From: an uncultured bacterium | GTDB taxonomy: Bacteria > Patescibacteriota > Minisyncoccia > Moranbacterales > GWC2-37-73 | DNA length: 34,497 nucleotides | NCBI GenBank assembly: GCA_903824515.1 | Contig: CAIJXA010000009.1 | Coordinates: 1 to 34,497, forward strand | Direction of reading: 5' to 3' | Shown: piece after piece, positions 7,134-16,227 of the stretch | Position numbering within the stretch: position 1 is the first letter of the stretch | How the letters are laid out: every line of letters begins with the position of its first letter | Translations under genes and position numbers: made by a program | The notes under the pieces: generated by a model | What the model saw: the letters and a program-made list of their open reading frames with translations, nothing else | Told to the model about the DNA's origin: nothing | Database searches by the model: none

Positions 7134-9593
7134 TTAGATAACCGCTGCCGCTGCCACCTTATCCCCAGCCTTTGGTTTCATGATGCGAACTCCTTGAGTG
7201 GCGCGGCCAAGCACGGAGATGCTTTTAAGCGGAATTCGTATAATTTGACCTTGGAGTGAGGTGATAAACAAGTCACCTTCAATTTCGTCAATATTAATAA
7301 TGTGAGCTCCAACTAATCTGCCAATCTTGGCTGTGATGTTGGCAGTTTTGATTCCGGATCCGCCTCGCTTTTGAATTTTGTAAGCTGCTAGGTCAGTTCT
7401 TTTGCCGTAACCGTTTTCCGTGATGATTAAAAGTTGATTGCCTTTTTGCCCTTTCAGCACGATATCCATACCAACCACGAGGTCGCTGCCCTTTAGTTTG
7501 ATGCCACGCACACCGGCAGCGCTTCTTCCCATGGCTCTCACATCTGATTCTTTGAAGCGAATAGCTTGACCGCCGGCAGTACTAATGGTGATTTCATCGT
7601 TGCCAGTTGAAGGCAGTACCCAATTAAGGGTATCACCCTTGTCTAAAGTGATAGCGATGAGACCGCTGCGCCTTACATTGTCAAAATCCTCAATCTTTGA
7701 TTTTTTCACAACGCCGTGAGTGGTGGTCATAAAGAAAAACTTATAGCCATCATTCTTATTATACGGAATCATGGCAGTGATTTTTTCTTCCTGGGCAAGT
7801 TGCAAGAAATTAACCACGGCTTGTCCTTTACCAGTACGTGATGATTCTGGAATTTCGTAGGCCTTGGTTTGAAAAACTTTGCCGGTGTTTGTGAAGAACA
7901 TTAAATTATCATGAGTCATTACACTGGTAACTTTTTCGATTACGTCGCCTTCTCTTGTGGTAGCGCCTATTACTCCCTTGCCACCGCGATTTTGAACCTT
8001 ATAAACATTTGGATTCATTCTTTTTATGTAGCCATCTTGAGATATTGTCAAAATTGCTTCTTCATTTGGGATGAGGTCTTCTTGCTTGAATTCTTCAATG
8101 CCAGTGCGCAATACTTTGGTTTTGCGTTCGTCGCCGAATTTTTCTTTAAGCGCAATTAATTCATCTTTAACAACTGCTAAAATTTTAATTGTACTAGAGA
8201 GAAGATTTGTCAATTGGGCAATAGTTTCTAATTTTTCAGCTAACTCGTCCTCAATTTTTTTACGTTCCATTCCAGCAAGCGTTTGTAGGCGCATCTCAAG
8301 AATTGCACTTGCTTGCTTTTCAGACAATTTAAACTTCTTCATCAAGTTAATATGAGCCTCTTCCTTTGTTGGAGATTTTCGAATCGTTTCAATAACAGCG
8401 TCAATGTGGTCAAGTGCTATTTTTAGTCCCTCCAGAATATGTGCTCGATCTTTAGCCTTATTAAGCTCAAATTTAGTTCTTCTGGTGACTACAATATTTC
8501 TGTGAGCGATATAATGCTCAAGAATTGACTTCAAACTTAAAATTTGAGGGTCAATACCCCCTACCAAAGCCAACATGTTAACATTAAAATTCTTTTGTAA
8601 ATCAGTCGCATTGTATAGCTTGTTTAAAACTTTTTGGGCATAGGCATCTTTTTTTAGTTCAATCACGATTCGTACGCCATCCTTGTCTGATTCATCCCGC
8701 AAATCACGAATCCCTAGGATTTTGCCCTCTTTGACAAGGTCAGCAATTTTCATAATAAGGGTTGCCTTATTTGTAGCGTAGGTTATTTCAGTAATAATTA
8801 TATGAAAGGCTCCAGCCTTGGTTTCAATTATTTCAGCTTTAGCTCGAGTTACGATTTTGCCACGGCCAGTTGAATAAGCTTCTTTAATTCCAGGAGTGTT
8901 ATACATAATGCCACCAGTTGGAAAATCTGGACCTTTCACGAACTGCATTAGCTCGTCAATTGAAGCCTCGGGGTTATCAATTAAATGATTAATAGCATCG
9001 GCTAGCTCATTTAAGTTGTGAGGAGGGATATTTGTGGCCATTCCAACGGCGATTCCCATGGTGCCATTTAGCAAAAGTTGTGGGAGTTTAGCTGGCAAAA
9101 CTACGGGTTCTTTGTGAACCCCGTCAAAATTTGGAATAAAATCAACCGTGTCTTTCTCAATGTCGAAAAGCATTTCTTCTGCAATTGGTCGGAGTTTTGC
9201 TTCGGTGTAACGATAAGCGGCTGCGCTATCTCCATCCATTGAGCCAAAGTTTCCCTGACCCCAAACCAAGGGATAGCGAAGTGAAAAATCCTGAGCTAAG
9301 CGAACCATCGAATCATAAACTGCCGTGTCACCATGTGGATGATACTTTCCGAGAACTTCTCCAACCACTGTGGCTGATTTTCGAAATTTAGCAGAAGGTC
9401 GCAGACCTGATTCCCACATGGAATACAAAATTCGACGATGAACAGGCTTGAGTCCATCTCGGACATCAGGAAGCGCACGAGAAACAATCACACTCATGGC
9501 ATAGTCTAAATAAGATTGTTGAACTTCTTGCACCAAAGCGCGTGGCTGAATGTTCTCCACAAAAGGAACTACGATTTTTTCAGTTGATTTCAT
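7134..9593 (-). CDS. gyrA: DNA gyrase subunit A
   Basis: GyrA is the DNA-breaking and rejoining subunit of gyrase, which introduces negative supercoils with GyrB. The 819-residue protein has the N-terminal breakage-reunion domain with the catalytic tyrosine in [11 protein letters not shown] (Y129). It ends in six-bladed beta-pinwheel repeats. A GyrA-box-like motif QNRGGKG near residue 547 (usually QRRGGKG) supports GyrA rather than ParC. The quinolone-determining region reads [12 protein letters not shown], with Thr at the position of E. coli Ser83 and Asp at that of Asp87. A short hairpin lies 15 bp before the ATG. No gyrB is in the window. Confidence 0.93.
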   Translation of the reverse strand: MKSTEKIVVPFVENIQPRALVQEVQQSYLDYAMSVIVSRALPDVRDGLKPVHRRILYSMWESGLRPSAKFRKSATVVGEVLGKYHPHGDTAVYDSMVRLAQDFSLRYPLVWGQGNFGSMDGDSAAAYRYTEAKLRPIAEEMLFDIEKDTVDFIPNFDGVHKEPVVLPAKLPQLLLNGTMGIAVGMATNIPPHNLNELADAINHLIDNPEASIDELMQFVKGPDFPTGGIMYNTPGIKEAYSTGRGKIVTRAKAEIIETKAGAFHIIITEITYATNKATLIMKIADLVKEGKILGIRDLRDESDKDGVRIVIELKKDAYAQKVLNKLYNATDLQKNFNVNMLALVGGIDPQILSLKSILEHYIAHRNIVVTRRTKFELNKAKDRAHILEGLKIALDHIDAVIETIRKSPTKEEAHINLMKKFKLSEKQASAILEMRLQTLAGMERKKIEDELAEKLETIAQLTNLLSSTIKILAVVKDELIALKEKFGDERKTKVLRTGIEEFKQEDLIPNEEAILTISQDGYIKRMNPNVYKVQNRGGKGVIGATTREGDVIEKVTSVMTHDNLMFFTNTGKVFQTKAYEIPESSRTGKGQAVVNFLQLAQEEKITAMIPYNKNDGYKFFFMTTTHGVVKKSKIEDFDNVRRSGLIAITLDKGDTLNWVLPSTGNDEITISTAGGQAIRFKESDVRAMGRSAAGVRGIKLKGSDLVVGMDIVLKGQKGNQLLIITENGYGKRTDLAAYKIQKRGGSGIKTANITAKIGRLVGAHIINIDEIEGDLFITSLQGQIIRIPLKSISVLGRATQGVRIMKPKAGDKVAAAAVI

Positions 9594-9608
9594 ATGCAGA
9601 AAATGAAC

Positions 9609-9635
9609 CTCGAAAAGAGATTATTTCTTTTCGAG
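9609..9635. promoter_or_regulatory. Hairpin just upstream of gyrA
   Basis: CTCGAAAAGA (9609-9618) and TCTTTTCGAG (9626-9635) form a perfect 10-bp stem with a 7-base loop. It ends 15 bases before the gyrA start codon, where it could influence translation initiation or act as an operator. There is no T-run on the gyrA strand. Confidence 0.5.
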
Positions 9636-9717
9636 AATCCTATTATTAAAAAATATTTTAAATATTCAAAACACTAAAGAGCAAATTTGTTCAAACCCAC
9701 TTTTTAGTATTTTTAAT

Positions 9718-9932
9718 AATTTATGGGGTCATAAGCAATTTATGGTTCCAGTCAAAGACTATCTTTGAATTTTTACGAGCTTGTTTACTTTTTGGACCAC
9801 TGCGAGCGACAGTGAGTACTGAGCGATTGGTCTTAATTCCTGACCAAGAGTATGTCCTAAAAAGCAAACAAGCGAAGTAAAAATTTTCAACTTAACCTCC
9901 TAGAACCCTAATTTGCACATGACCCAATTTAT
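9718..9932. other. Long structured inverted repeat; candidate non-coding RNA or foldback element
   Basis: This 215-bp segment folds almost end to end. Outer arms (about 9718-9752 with 9898-9932) share GGGTCAT and GCAAATT-type pairing. The inner arms (about 9768-9797 with 9853-9888) pair AATTTTTAC, CTTGTTT and CTTTTT with few mismatches. The apex carries two smaller hairpins: CACTG/CAGTG (9798-9814) and TTGGTC/GACCAA (9827-9847). It occupies most of the gap between gyrA and the small membrane-protein gene. A rod-like RNA or a MITE-like foldback would both fit. I could not match it to a named RNA family. Confidence 0.55.
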
Positions 9933-9941
9933 GGGTTGATT

Positions 9942-10316
9942 TTATTTTGGCAGGTTCTTATATGAGTTAGACGAATTTGACGTGCTATTCGTAGAACCAC
10001 CAACTTGGTTAGGGTTAACCTCTTTTGAGGGCGCAATACCTTCCGACTCTATTGAGATAGAGTTGTTCTTAGTATAATCTTTTAGGGAATTAGATTGCGA
10101 GGGAGTATTACTGATTGTTTGATTCTGTGCATCGGTATTGCTATTGCTTGATTCTTGCGAGCTTTCATTTCTATTACTTTTGAACATTAGCGTAATAGAT
10201 AAGAGCCAGATAATAAGAATGATTAACATTGAAACAGCAACACTTCCCCAAACCCAACGAAGTCTGATGTGCTCTGGTTGTTGTTGTATCTCTTCAATTT
10301 TTTTTGCAATGTTCAT
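9942..10316 (-). CDS. Small single-pass membrane protein, unknown function
   Basis: This 124-residue protein has a short charged N-terminus, one transmembrane helix (about 23-45) and a long low-complexity tail rich in Ser, Asn, Thr and Gln (46-124), probably outside the cell. I do not recognise a family. It starts 8 bases after the MBL-fold gene ends on the same strand, so the two are probably cotranscribed. The tail composition suggests a flexible spacer or surface-exposed segment. The frame is well formed, but the low-complexity content limits confidence in function. Confidence 0.6.
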   Translation of the reverse strand: MNIAKKIEEIQQQPEHIRLRWVWGSVAVSMLIILIIWLLSITLMFKSNRNESSQESSNSNTDAQNQTISNTPSQSNSLKDYTKNNSISIESEGIAPSKEVNPNQVGGSTNSTSNSSNSYKNLPK

Positions 10317-10324
10317 ATTTTTGA

Positions 10325-10987
10325 TTAGGCCTCATGATCCATAATAACAACTTCCATGCTCTTACCTTCCAGCTCTTTTTTCTTAATATTTAACTTGGTA
10401 ACCTTGTCTCCGGGGCAATTTCCCATTTCGTTGCAGAATTTTTGTAAATCATCTATTTCAAGAGTGCTGCCAGTCAACTTATAGTGCATCGGAATTACAA
10501 TAGCTGGTTCTATTTTTCTAATCAATTCAGTTGCTTTTTTGCCATCAATTGTGTAATTTCCACCAACTGGAATAAAAAGAACATCTACGCCGTCAATTTC
10601 TTCTAATTGCTTCCCATTGAGTTCGCCACCAATATCTCCGAGGTGACAAATCTTGAGCTCCTCGCTTTCAATTATGAAGATAGTGGAGCGCCCCCTCATA
10701 ACACCTTCTTGTGAATCATGAAAGGAGTCTATGCCTACCACGTTAATACCCTTGACTGCATATTCACCAGGCGTGTTTATGACAACAGGCTCACCCTTAA
10801 GAGCTTCAATGTTATTGTGATCATGATGATCATGTGAAACAAAAACAACATCAGCCTGACCTTGTGGTGGCTTTATTCCTAATTCTTTTCCGAAGGGATC
10901 AAAAAAAAGCGTAATATCTTCGGTTGCTCGTCCGCCTGGCTTACTGGTTATTTTGAAGCATGAATGACCATAATATTGAATAAGCAT
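10325..10987 (-). CDS. MBL-fold metal-dependent hydrolase (UlaG/UPF0173-like)
   Basis: This 220-residue metallo-beta-lactamase-fold protein shows the metal-binding signature SHDHHDH (H52, H54, D56, H57), with further ligands likely in CHLGDIGG and PMHYK. It has no second domain. The overall pattern (IQYYGHSCFKI at the start, INTPGEYAVKGINVVGI in the middle) resembles the UlaG-like lactonase and UPF0173 hydrolase group. The substrate cannot be inferred. It appears to be the first gene of a two-gene transcript with the small membrane protein. It is divergent from the S1-domain gene across a 358-bp gap. Confidence 0.8.
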   Translation of the reverse strand: MLIQYYGHSCFKITSKPGGRATEDITLFFDPFGKELGIKPPQGQADVVFVSHDHHDHNNIEALKGEPVVINTPGEYAVKGINVVGIDSFHDSQEGVMRGRSTIFIIESEELKICHLGDIGGELNGKQLEEIDGVDVLFIPVGGNYTIDGKKATELIRKIEPAIVIPMHYKLTGSTLEIDDLQKFCNEMGNCPGDKVTKLNIKKKELEGKSMEVVIMDHEA

Positions 10988-11345
10988 CGTTTCTGATTGA
11001 TGAAAAAGTTATCCCCTTTGAAGGTGAAATGACTTATCAAGATGAATTATTAGTTTTGACTGCACAATTATAGTAGCATATCAAACTTGCTCTGTCGAGA
11101 TGGTTTTGCGCTGAAAAATTGCCATTTGGCGTAGTCAAAAAACTATTACCGTTTAGCTCTTGCCAGAATCTGCTTTAACGTGTACAATAGTTAGGCAATT
11201 AATTATTTAAGAAAATTTAATAGTGAAATGCTTTAATTTCACGGTTTTTAAATAATTTTCTCTTGCAAAGGAAAATTTTTGCGTTAATAGCGCTATTTAA
11301 TAATTAACAAACAAGTGCGCTACTTGTTAGTAGAAAATAATACAT
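10988..11345. other. Divergent intergenic region with S1-gene leader
   Basis: No gene is visible in these 358 bp. The right half contains the promoter at 11160-11188 and a leader of about 150 bases with several possible stem-loops. These are GTGAAA/TTTCAC near 11224-11243 within a longer AT-rich pairing (ATTATTTAA...TTTAAATAAT), and AACAAGT/ACTTGTT near 11310-11328 just before the start codon. The left half presumably holds the MBL-gene promoter, which I could not pin down. Confidence 0.5.
11160..11188 (+). promoter_or_regulatory. Sigma70-type promoter for the S1-domain gene
   Basis: TTGCCA (11160-11165) and TACAAT (11183-11188) are 17 bp apart, each one mismatch or so from consensus. Transcription would start near 11195, leaving a leader of about 150 bases before the ATG at 11346. 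Confidence 0.7.
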
Positions 11346-12578
11346 ATGGCAATTAAGAAAAAAGACATTTTAGATAAACTCGCTGAGGAAGTTGATAAAA
11401 TGCAAGACAATAAGGAAGTCATTGAAACTAGTGCTCCGAAAAAACAAGTTTTGGAGACTGAAGAAGAAGTCGAGTTGTCAGCAATGGGAACTCTCTTGGA
11501 AGAAAATCCAATTAAGATTCCTCAGGTTGGAGATGTGCTCGAAGGAAGAGTTATTGACATTACTTCAAATTCACTATTACTGGACCTGGGTTGTTTTGGG
11601 ACAGGAATTGTTCTTGGAAAGGAGATTAAGGATGGTCTTGCAATTGGAAAGGTTAAACAAGGCGATACGGTTAGCGCAACATTGACTGACATCGAAAATG
11701 AGGACGGCTACATGGAACTTTCCATTCGGGAAGCCTCATATGAACGAGCTTGGGATGATCTTGAATCAAAACGCGATATTATGGGAGTGGTTATGACCAA
11801 GGTGCTGGATGCGAATAAGGGGGGGTTAATGGTGGAAGTCAATGGAATTATGGGCTTTGTTCCAGTTTCGCAACTCTCAAGTGAACATTATCCAAGAGTT
11901 GAGGATGGAGACAAAAATAAAATCCTGGAGTTGCTCAAGAAGCTAATCGGAAAAGAAATGCAAGTTAGAATTCTGGATGCCGATAGGGATAGTGAAAAAT
12001 TGATAGTCAGTGAACGAGCAGCTTCAAGCGAAAAAGAAAAAGAAGTTATTTCTCAACTTCAGGCTGGAGATATTATTGAAGGTGAGATTAGTGGGGTTGT
12101 TGATTTCGGTGCTTTTGTGAAATTTTTGCCAACTTCCCGTCAAGGATCAACTCGAGATAGCGACAAACTTGAAGGTTTGGTGCACATATCAGAGCTTGCT
12201 TGGCAGTTAATTGATGATCCTAGAACAATTGTTAAGACTGGTGATATTGTTAAGGCAAGAATTATTGGAATTGATGATACTAGAATTTCACTTTCAATGA
12301 AAGCTTTGGCGAAGGATCCTTGGAGTGAAATTGCTGAGAAATATAAAACCGGAGATATTGTGCAAGGCAAAATTGACAAAATTAATCCTTTTGGAGCTTT
12401 TGTTTATTTAGATAAAGACATCCATGGCTTGGCGCATGTTAGCGAATTTCAGGAGGTTTATCCTGGAAAAAAGATGGACGAAGTTCTTCGCGGAGGCGAG
12501 ACATATTCTTGGAAAATTCTTTCTATTGAGCCAAAAGATCATCGAATGGGTCTGATGTTGGTAAAAGAGGAAAAATAA
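11346..12578 (+). CDS. rpsA: S1 RNA-binding domain protein (ribosomal protein S1-like)
   Basis: This 410-residue protein has an acidic N-terminal segment (1-50) followed by four S1/OB-fold domains: about 57-125, 137-225, 238-322 and 332-405. The third and fourth are the clearest (GEISGVVDFGAFVKF...GLVHISEL and GKIDKINPFGAFVYL...GLAHVSEF). It most likely serves as ribosomal protein S1, bringing mRNA to the 30S subunit. E. coli S1 has six domains, while four-domain forms are common elsewhere. Its role may be weighty here because most starts lack a Shine-Dalgarno sequence. It has its own promoter, a long leader and a strong terminator, so it is probably monocistronic. Confidence 0.85.
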   Translation: MAIKKKDILDKLAEEVDKMQDNKEVIETSAPKKQVLETEEEVELSAMGTLLEENPIKIPQVGDVLEGRVIDITSNSLLLDLGCFGTGIVLGKEIKDGLAIGKVKQGDTVSATLTDIENEDGYMELSIREASYERAWDDLESKRDIMGVVMTKVLDANKGGLMVEVNGIMGFVPVSQLSSEHYPRVEDGDKNKILELLKKLIGKEMQVRILDADRDSEKLIVSERAASSEKEKEVISQLQAGDIIEGEISGVVDFGAFVKFLPTSRQGSTRDSDKLEGLVHISELAWQLIDDPRTIVKTGDIVKARIIGIDDTRISLSMKALAKDPWSEIAEKYKTGDIVQGKIDKINPFGAFVYLDKDIHGLAHVSEFQEVYPGKKMDEVLRGGETYSWKILSIEPKDHRMGLMLVKEEK

Positions 12579-12600
12579 AAACATTTAAATGAGCTATCTT

Positions 12601-12631
12601 AAAAAGACCGTCAAGAGTGATGGTCTTTTTT
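12601..12631 (+). terminator. Intrinsic terminator after the S1-domain gene
   Basis: AAAAAGACC and GGTCTTTTT form the stem, extended by TCA/TGA around a 4-base loop, followed by a T-run. It lies 22 bases after the stop codon. Confidence 0.85.
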
Positions 12632-12643
12632 GTGCGCTTATTG

Positions 12644-12671
12644 TTGCTTTATGCTAATATATGCGTATACT
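12644..12671 (+). promoter_or_regulatory. Sigma70-type promoter for the gmk-like gene
   Basis: TTGCTT (12644-12649) and TATACT (12666-12671) are separated by 16 bp, giving a predicted start near 12678 and a leader of about 25 bases. It probably drives the gmk-tilS-ftsH-membrane protein-tRNA series. Confidence 0.55.
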
Positions 12672-12702
12672 TAGATAAAATAAGAAATAAATTAATAAAA
12701 CT

Positions 12703-13296
12703 ATGCAAAAATCAAATATTTTTATTATTTCAGGTCCTTCAGGCGCAGGAGAAGATTCCATTATAGAGGGCTTACGGTCGTATTTTAGTCTTCAACGCAT
12801 AATAACCACGACAACTAGACAAATGCGTCCAGGAGAAGATCAGGGAGAACCTTATTATTTTATTTCTGAAGAAGAATTTGAGGCTGGCTTGAAAATTGGG
12901 AACTTCGCAGAACACGCAAAGCAATATAATGGAAATTTCTATGGCGTAACAAAGTCGGAGCTGCAACGAGTTCAAAATTCTGGCAAGCTTGGATTGTGGA
13001 AAATTGAATACAAAGGAGTTATCTCTGTAAAAAAAATGTATCCCGAAATAATCTCAATATTTATAAATGCTCCAAGCTTGGAAATTTTAGAAAATAGGAT
13101 ACGGCGTCGCAGTAACGTTTCCAATGAATATGTGGCAGAAAGAATGTTATATACGAAAGAATGGCTCAAGCATCTGGATATCTATGACTACATAGTTATA
13201 AATGAGGAAGGAAAATTAATTGAGGCTGTTAAAGAAGTGGTTGAAATTATAAGAAAAAATGCAAACTTAGAAAATAAAATAAGTTTGAGCGTCTAA
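12703..13296 (+). CDS. gmk: Guanylate kinase-like protein with altered Walker A motif
   Basis: The 197-residue protein has guanylate kinase layout and length. The GMP-binding part is recognisable (TTTTRQMRPGED, YYFISEEEF, FAEHAKQYNGNFYGVTKSEL), as is the lid (IRRRSN) with INAPSLEILENRI before it. However, the P-loop reads GPSGAGEDS (11-19) where the family has GPSGAGKST. The ATP-phosphate-binding lysine is Glu17. The usual D-x-QG segment also differs (WKIEYKGV). Either the enzyme uses another basic residue or it has lost classical kinase activity. It would convert GMP to GDP if active. The ATG at 12703 is the only sensible start, with no Shine-Dalgarno sequence. Confidence 0.75.
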   Translation: MQKSNIFIISGPSGAGEDSIIEGLRSYFSLQRIITTTTRQMRPGEDQGEPYYFISEEEFEAGLKIGNFAEHAKQYNGNFYGVTKSELQRVQNSGKLGLWKIEYKGVISVKKMYPEIISIFINAPSLEILENRIRRRSNVSNEYVAERMLYTKEWLKHLDIYDYIVINEEGKLIEAVKEVVEIIRKNANLENKISLSV

Positions 13297-13366
13297 CTAT
13301 TTTTTAACTTAGCTGGCGCAATCGCAATATATTGCGTGGCGAGTGCAGCCTTGAATTTAAATAGCA

Positions 13367-14329
13367 ATGCAATTTATCAAAAATGTTCAAAATTTTTCAG
13401 TGCAATATAATCTTTGGAAAAAAGGTTCAAAGATTGTAATTGGTGTATCAGGCGGCCCGGACAGCGTTTGTCTTTTAAACGTGTTATTTTTTCTCTCAAA
13501 CAAATATGATTTCGAGCTTCAAATTGCCCATGTGAACTATGGGCTCCGTGGTCAAGATTCCCTTGAGGACGAAAAATTTACAAAAGAGCTTGCAAAAAAA
13601 TATGCTATTAAAGTTAATGTATTAAAGTTGAACGAGGTCCCTTTTACAGGAAACCTTGAAAACAAACTTAGAGATATTAGGTATCAGTATTTTGAAAAGT
13701 TGAGAAAAGAGCTCAAGTTTGATTTAATTGCGGTTGCGCACAATCAGAATGACCAAGCAGAAACGGTATTAATGAAAATGATCAGAGGTGCCGGGCTTAA
13801 TGGTTTGGGTGCCATGCGTCCAAAATCCTCATTGATTATCAGGCCACTTTTAAAGAGTAATCGGATAGAAATCATTGCTTATTTGAAAGAGAATCAGCTT
13901 CGCTACCGAATTGATAAATCCAATGAGCAAACAAATGTCGTGCGAAACAAAATTAGACACGAAGTGCTTCCCTATTTAGAAAAGAAACTTAATTTGCCAA
14001 TCATCAAAACATTGAGTGATTTATCGTATCCAATTAGTGATGATTATGATTTTATTAGAGAAAGCGCTGAAAAATTTGTAGTTTCTGTTTGTAAAAATAA
14101 GCGGGTCAATTTTGCTGATAGTGACTTTATGTCCCTACACGAAGCGATTCAACGACAATCAATTAGGCAAATATTTTTAATGTTAAAAGGTCAGTTTAAG
14201 GATATCGAATATGGTCATATTGAAGAGTTGAGAAAAATCATCAAAAGTGGCAAGAATAAAACGAAAGTTGCTATTGTTGGTGGCTTGAAGATATCAAAAA
14301 AGGGTGCTAATATTGAAATATTATCTTAA
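13367..14329 (+). CDS. tilS: tRNA(Ile)-lysidine synthase
   Basis: TilS modifies C34 of the CAU anticodon of tRNA-Ile to lysidine, changing its specificity from AUG to AUA. The 320-residue protein has the N-type ATP-pyrophosphatase domain with the PP-loop SGGPDS (28-33), HVNYGLRG and AHNQNDQAETVLMKMIRGAGLNGL. The second motif is usually HHxDDQxET, so His and one Asp are replaced by Asn here. RNKIRHEVLPYLEKKLN follows and is typical. The C-terminal substrate-binding domain is shortened. It lies 70 bp after the gmk-like gene and 25 bp before ftsH. The gap before it contains the palindrome CGCAATATATTGCG (13323-13336). Confidence 0.88.
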   Translation: MQFIKNVQNFSVQYNLWKKGSKIVIGVSGGPDSVCLLNVLFFLSNKYDFELQIAHVNYGLRGQDSLEDEKFTKELAKKYAIKVNVLKLNEVPFTGNLENKLRDIRYQYFEKLRKELKFDLIAVAHNQNDQAETVLMKMIRGAGLNGLGAMRPKSSLIIRPLLKSNRIEIIAYLKENQLRYRIDKSNEQTNVVRNKIRHEVLPYLEKKLNLPIIKTLSDLSYPISDDYDFIRESAEKFVVSVCKNKRVNFADSDFMSLHEAIQRQSIRQIFLMLKGQFKDIEYGHIEELRKIIKSGKNKTKVAIVGGLKISKKGANIEILS

Positions 14330-14354
14330 GTAAATAAAATTAGAAATTAAAATT

Positions 14355-16196
14355 ATGGAAAAATTGCTAAAAAATATTGCAGTTGTTGTTTTTTTGTTCT
14401 TGCTTGTTTCGGGCTTAATGGTTCTTTACAGCTCCCCGACTCAAAAACCAATTGAAATATCCCTAAGTGAAGCGGCAAATCAAATTAATGATGGAAAAGT
14501 CAAGAACATCGCCGTAGATAATGATAATTTGAGCATTGAACTTAATGATGGAACAAAGGAAAAATCCGTCAAAGAGCCTCAGAGCTCCTTGACCGAGTCT
14601 TTGAGTAATTATGGCGTGGACAAGGAAAAAATTAAAGAAGTAAAAATCGATATCAAGCAGCTATCTGGTTGGGATTCTTTTTTGCAAGGAGTTTTGTTGC
14701 CATTTCTACTGCCCTTTGCTCTCATAGCGGTATTTATTTGGTTTATGCTAAAGCAAGCTCAAAGAGGAAATTCTCAAGCCTTGTCATTTGGACTTAGTAA
14801 GGCGCGCATGACTGACCCCAAAGACAAGAAAAAGCGCACAACTTTTGCAGATGTTGCTGGAGCAAAGGAAGCAAAGGAGGAACTTGGGGAAATTGTGGAA
14901 TTCTTGAAGCACCCAAAAAAGTTTATTGCGATTGGAGCTAAGATTCCAAAGGGAGTTTTACTCTTAGGTTCTCCGGGAACAGGAAAAACACTCATGGCAA
15001 GAGCGGTGGCGGGTGAAGCGGGCGTGCCATTTTTCAACATTTCAGGAAGTGAATTTGTGGAAATGTTTGTTGGTGTTGGAGCAAGCCGAGTGAGAGATCT
15101 CTTTAAGCAGGCCAAAAAAAGTGCACCAGCAATAGTGTTTATTGATGAAATTGATGCAGTTGGAAGGCATCGGGGTGCGGGTCTTGGAGGTGGCCATGAT
15201 GAAAGAGAACAAACCTTAAATCAAATCCTTGTTGAAATGGATGGTTTTGAAAGTGAAACAAGTGTTATTGTTGTTGCCGCAACAAACAGACCTGATGTCT
15301 TAGATCCAGCCCTTTTGCGCCCAGGTCGTTTTGACAGAAGGGTGGTTATGGATTTGCCAGACATAAGGGAGCGAGAAGAAATATTGAAAATTCACATGAA
15401 AAATAAGCCAATGGAAAAAAATGTTAATGTTCGTCAACTTTCTGAACGAACGTCTGGTTTTTCCGGTGCGGACTTGGCAAACTTGGTCAATGAGGCGGCT
15501 ATTTTGTCTGTTAGACGGGAAAAGAAGCAGATTTCAAGCAGCGAATTGAAAGAATCAATTGAAAAAGTTATCCTTGGACCAGAAAGAAGAAGTCGAGTTG
15601 TCAATGAAAAAGAAAAAGAAATTGTTGCCTATCATGAAGCAGGACATGCTCTTATTGCTGCTCTTCTTCCGAATGCTGATCCTGTTCAAAAGGTTTCAAT
15701 AATCGCTCGAGGACAGGCTGGTGGGTATACTCTTTCTGCCCCAACCGAAGATAGGCATCTTCATTCTAAGGCATATTTTATTGATGAACTCGCAACCTTG
15801 CTCGGTGGTCATGTGAGTGAGAAGCTGTATTGTGGGGACGTAACCACTGGACCATCCAATGATCTTGAAAGGGCAACACATATGGCGCGAGCAATGGTGA
15901 CACGCTATGGAATGAGTCCACTTGGACCCAGGACTTTTGGAAAAAAAGAAGAGTTGGTATTTTTAGGCCGTGAAATTAACGAAGAAAAGGATTATTCCGA
16001 AAATACTGCGCAAGCTATTGATAATCAGGTTTCTCATTTTATAAACCAAGCAGCCGCAACAGCAGAAAAAATATTAATTGACAAAAAGGATGTTTTGAAG
16101 AAGATAGTCGCTTATCTTATGGAAAATGAGACTCTCGAAAAAGAAGCGTTTGATGAAATTGTAGGCCTCAAGAAAACTGCAGAAGTCGTAGCATAA
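14355..16196 (+). CDS. ftsH: ATP-dependent zinc metalloprotease FtsH
   Basis: FtsH is a membrane-bound hexameric AAA+ protease that degrades misfolded membrane proteins and some regulators. The 613-residue protein has two transmembrane helices (about 7-27 and 112-132) flanking an extracytoplasmic domain. The AAA module carries Walker A GSPGTGKT (205-212), Walker B VFIDEIDA (261-268), and the SRH with [18 protein letters not shown] (311-328). The zinc protease domain has HEAGH (427-431) and the third ligand in [14 protein letters not shown]. Length and order are typical. It probably shares a transcript with tilS upstream and the membrane protein 31 bp downstream. Confidence 0.97.
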   Translation: MEKLLKNIAVVVFLFLLVSGLMVLYSSPTQKPIEISLSEAANQINDGKVKNIAVDNDNLSIELNDGTKEKSVKEPQSSLTESLSNYGVDKEKIKEVKIDIKQLSGWDSFLQGVLLPFLLPFALIAVFIWFMLKQAQRGNSQALSFGLSKARMTDPKDKKKRTTFADVAGAKEAKEELGEIVEFLKHPKKFIAIGAKIPKGVLLLGSPGTGKTLMARAVAGEAGVPFFNISGSEFVEMFVGVGASRVRDLFKQAKKSAPAIVFIDEIDAVGRHRGAGLGGGHDEREQTLNQILVEMDGFESETSVIVVAATNRPDVLDPALLRPGRFDRRVVMDLPDIREREEILKIHMKNKPMEKNVNVRQLSERTSGFSGADLANLVNEAAILSVRREKKQISSSELKESIEKVILGPERRSRVVNEKEKEIVAYHEAGHALIAALLPNADPVQKVSIIARGQAGGYTLSAPTEDRHLHSKAYFIDELATLLGGHVSEKLYCGDVTTGPSNDLERATHMARAMVTRYGMSPLGPRTFGKKEELVFLGREINEEKDYSENTAQAIDNQVSHFINQAAATAEKILIDKKDVLKKIVAYLMENETLEKEAFDEIVGLKKTAEVVA

Positions 16197-16227
16197 CAAG
16201 CCTCATAAATTATTTGTTATTAAGAAA

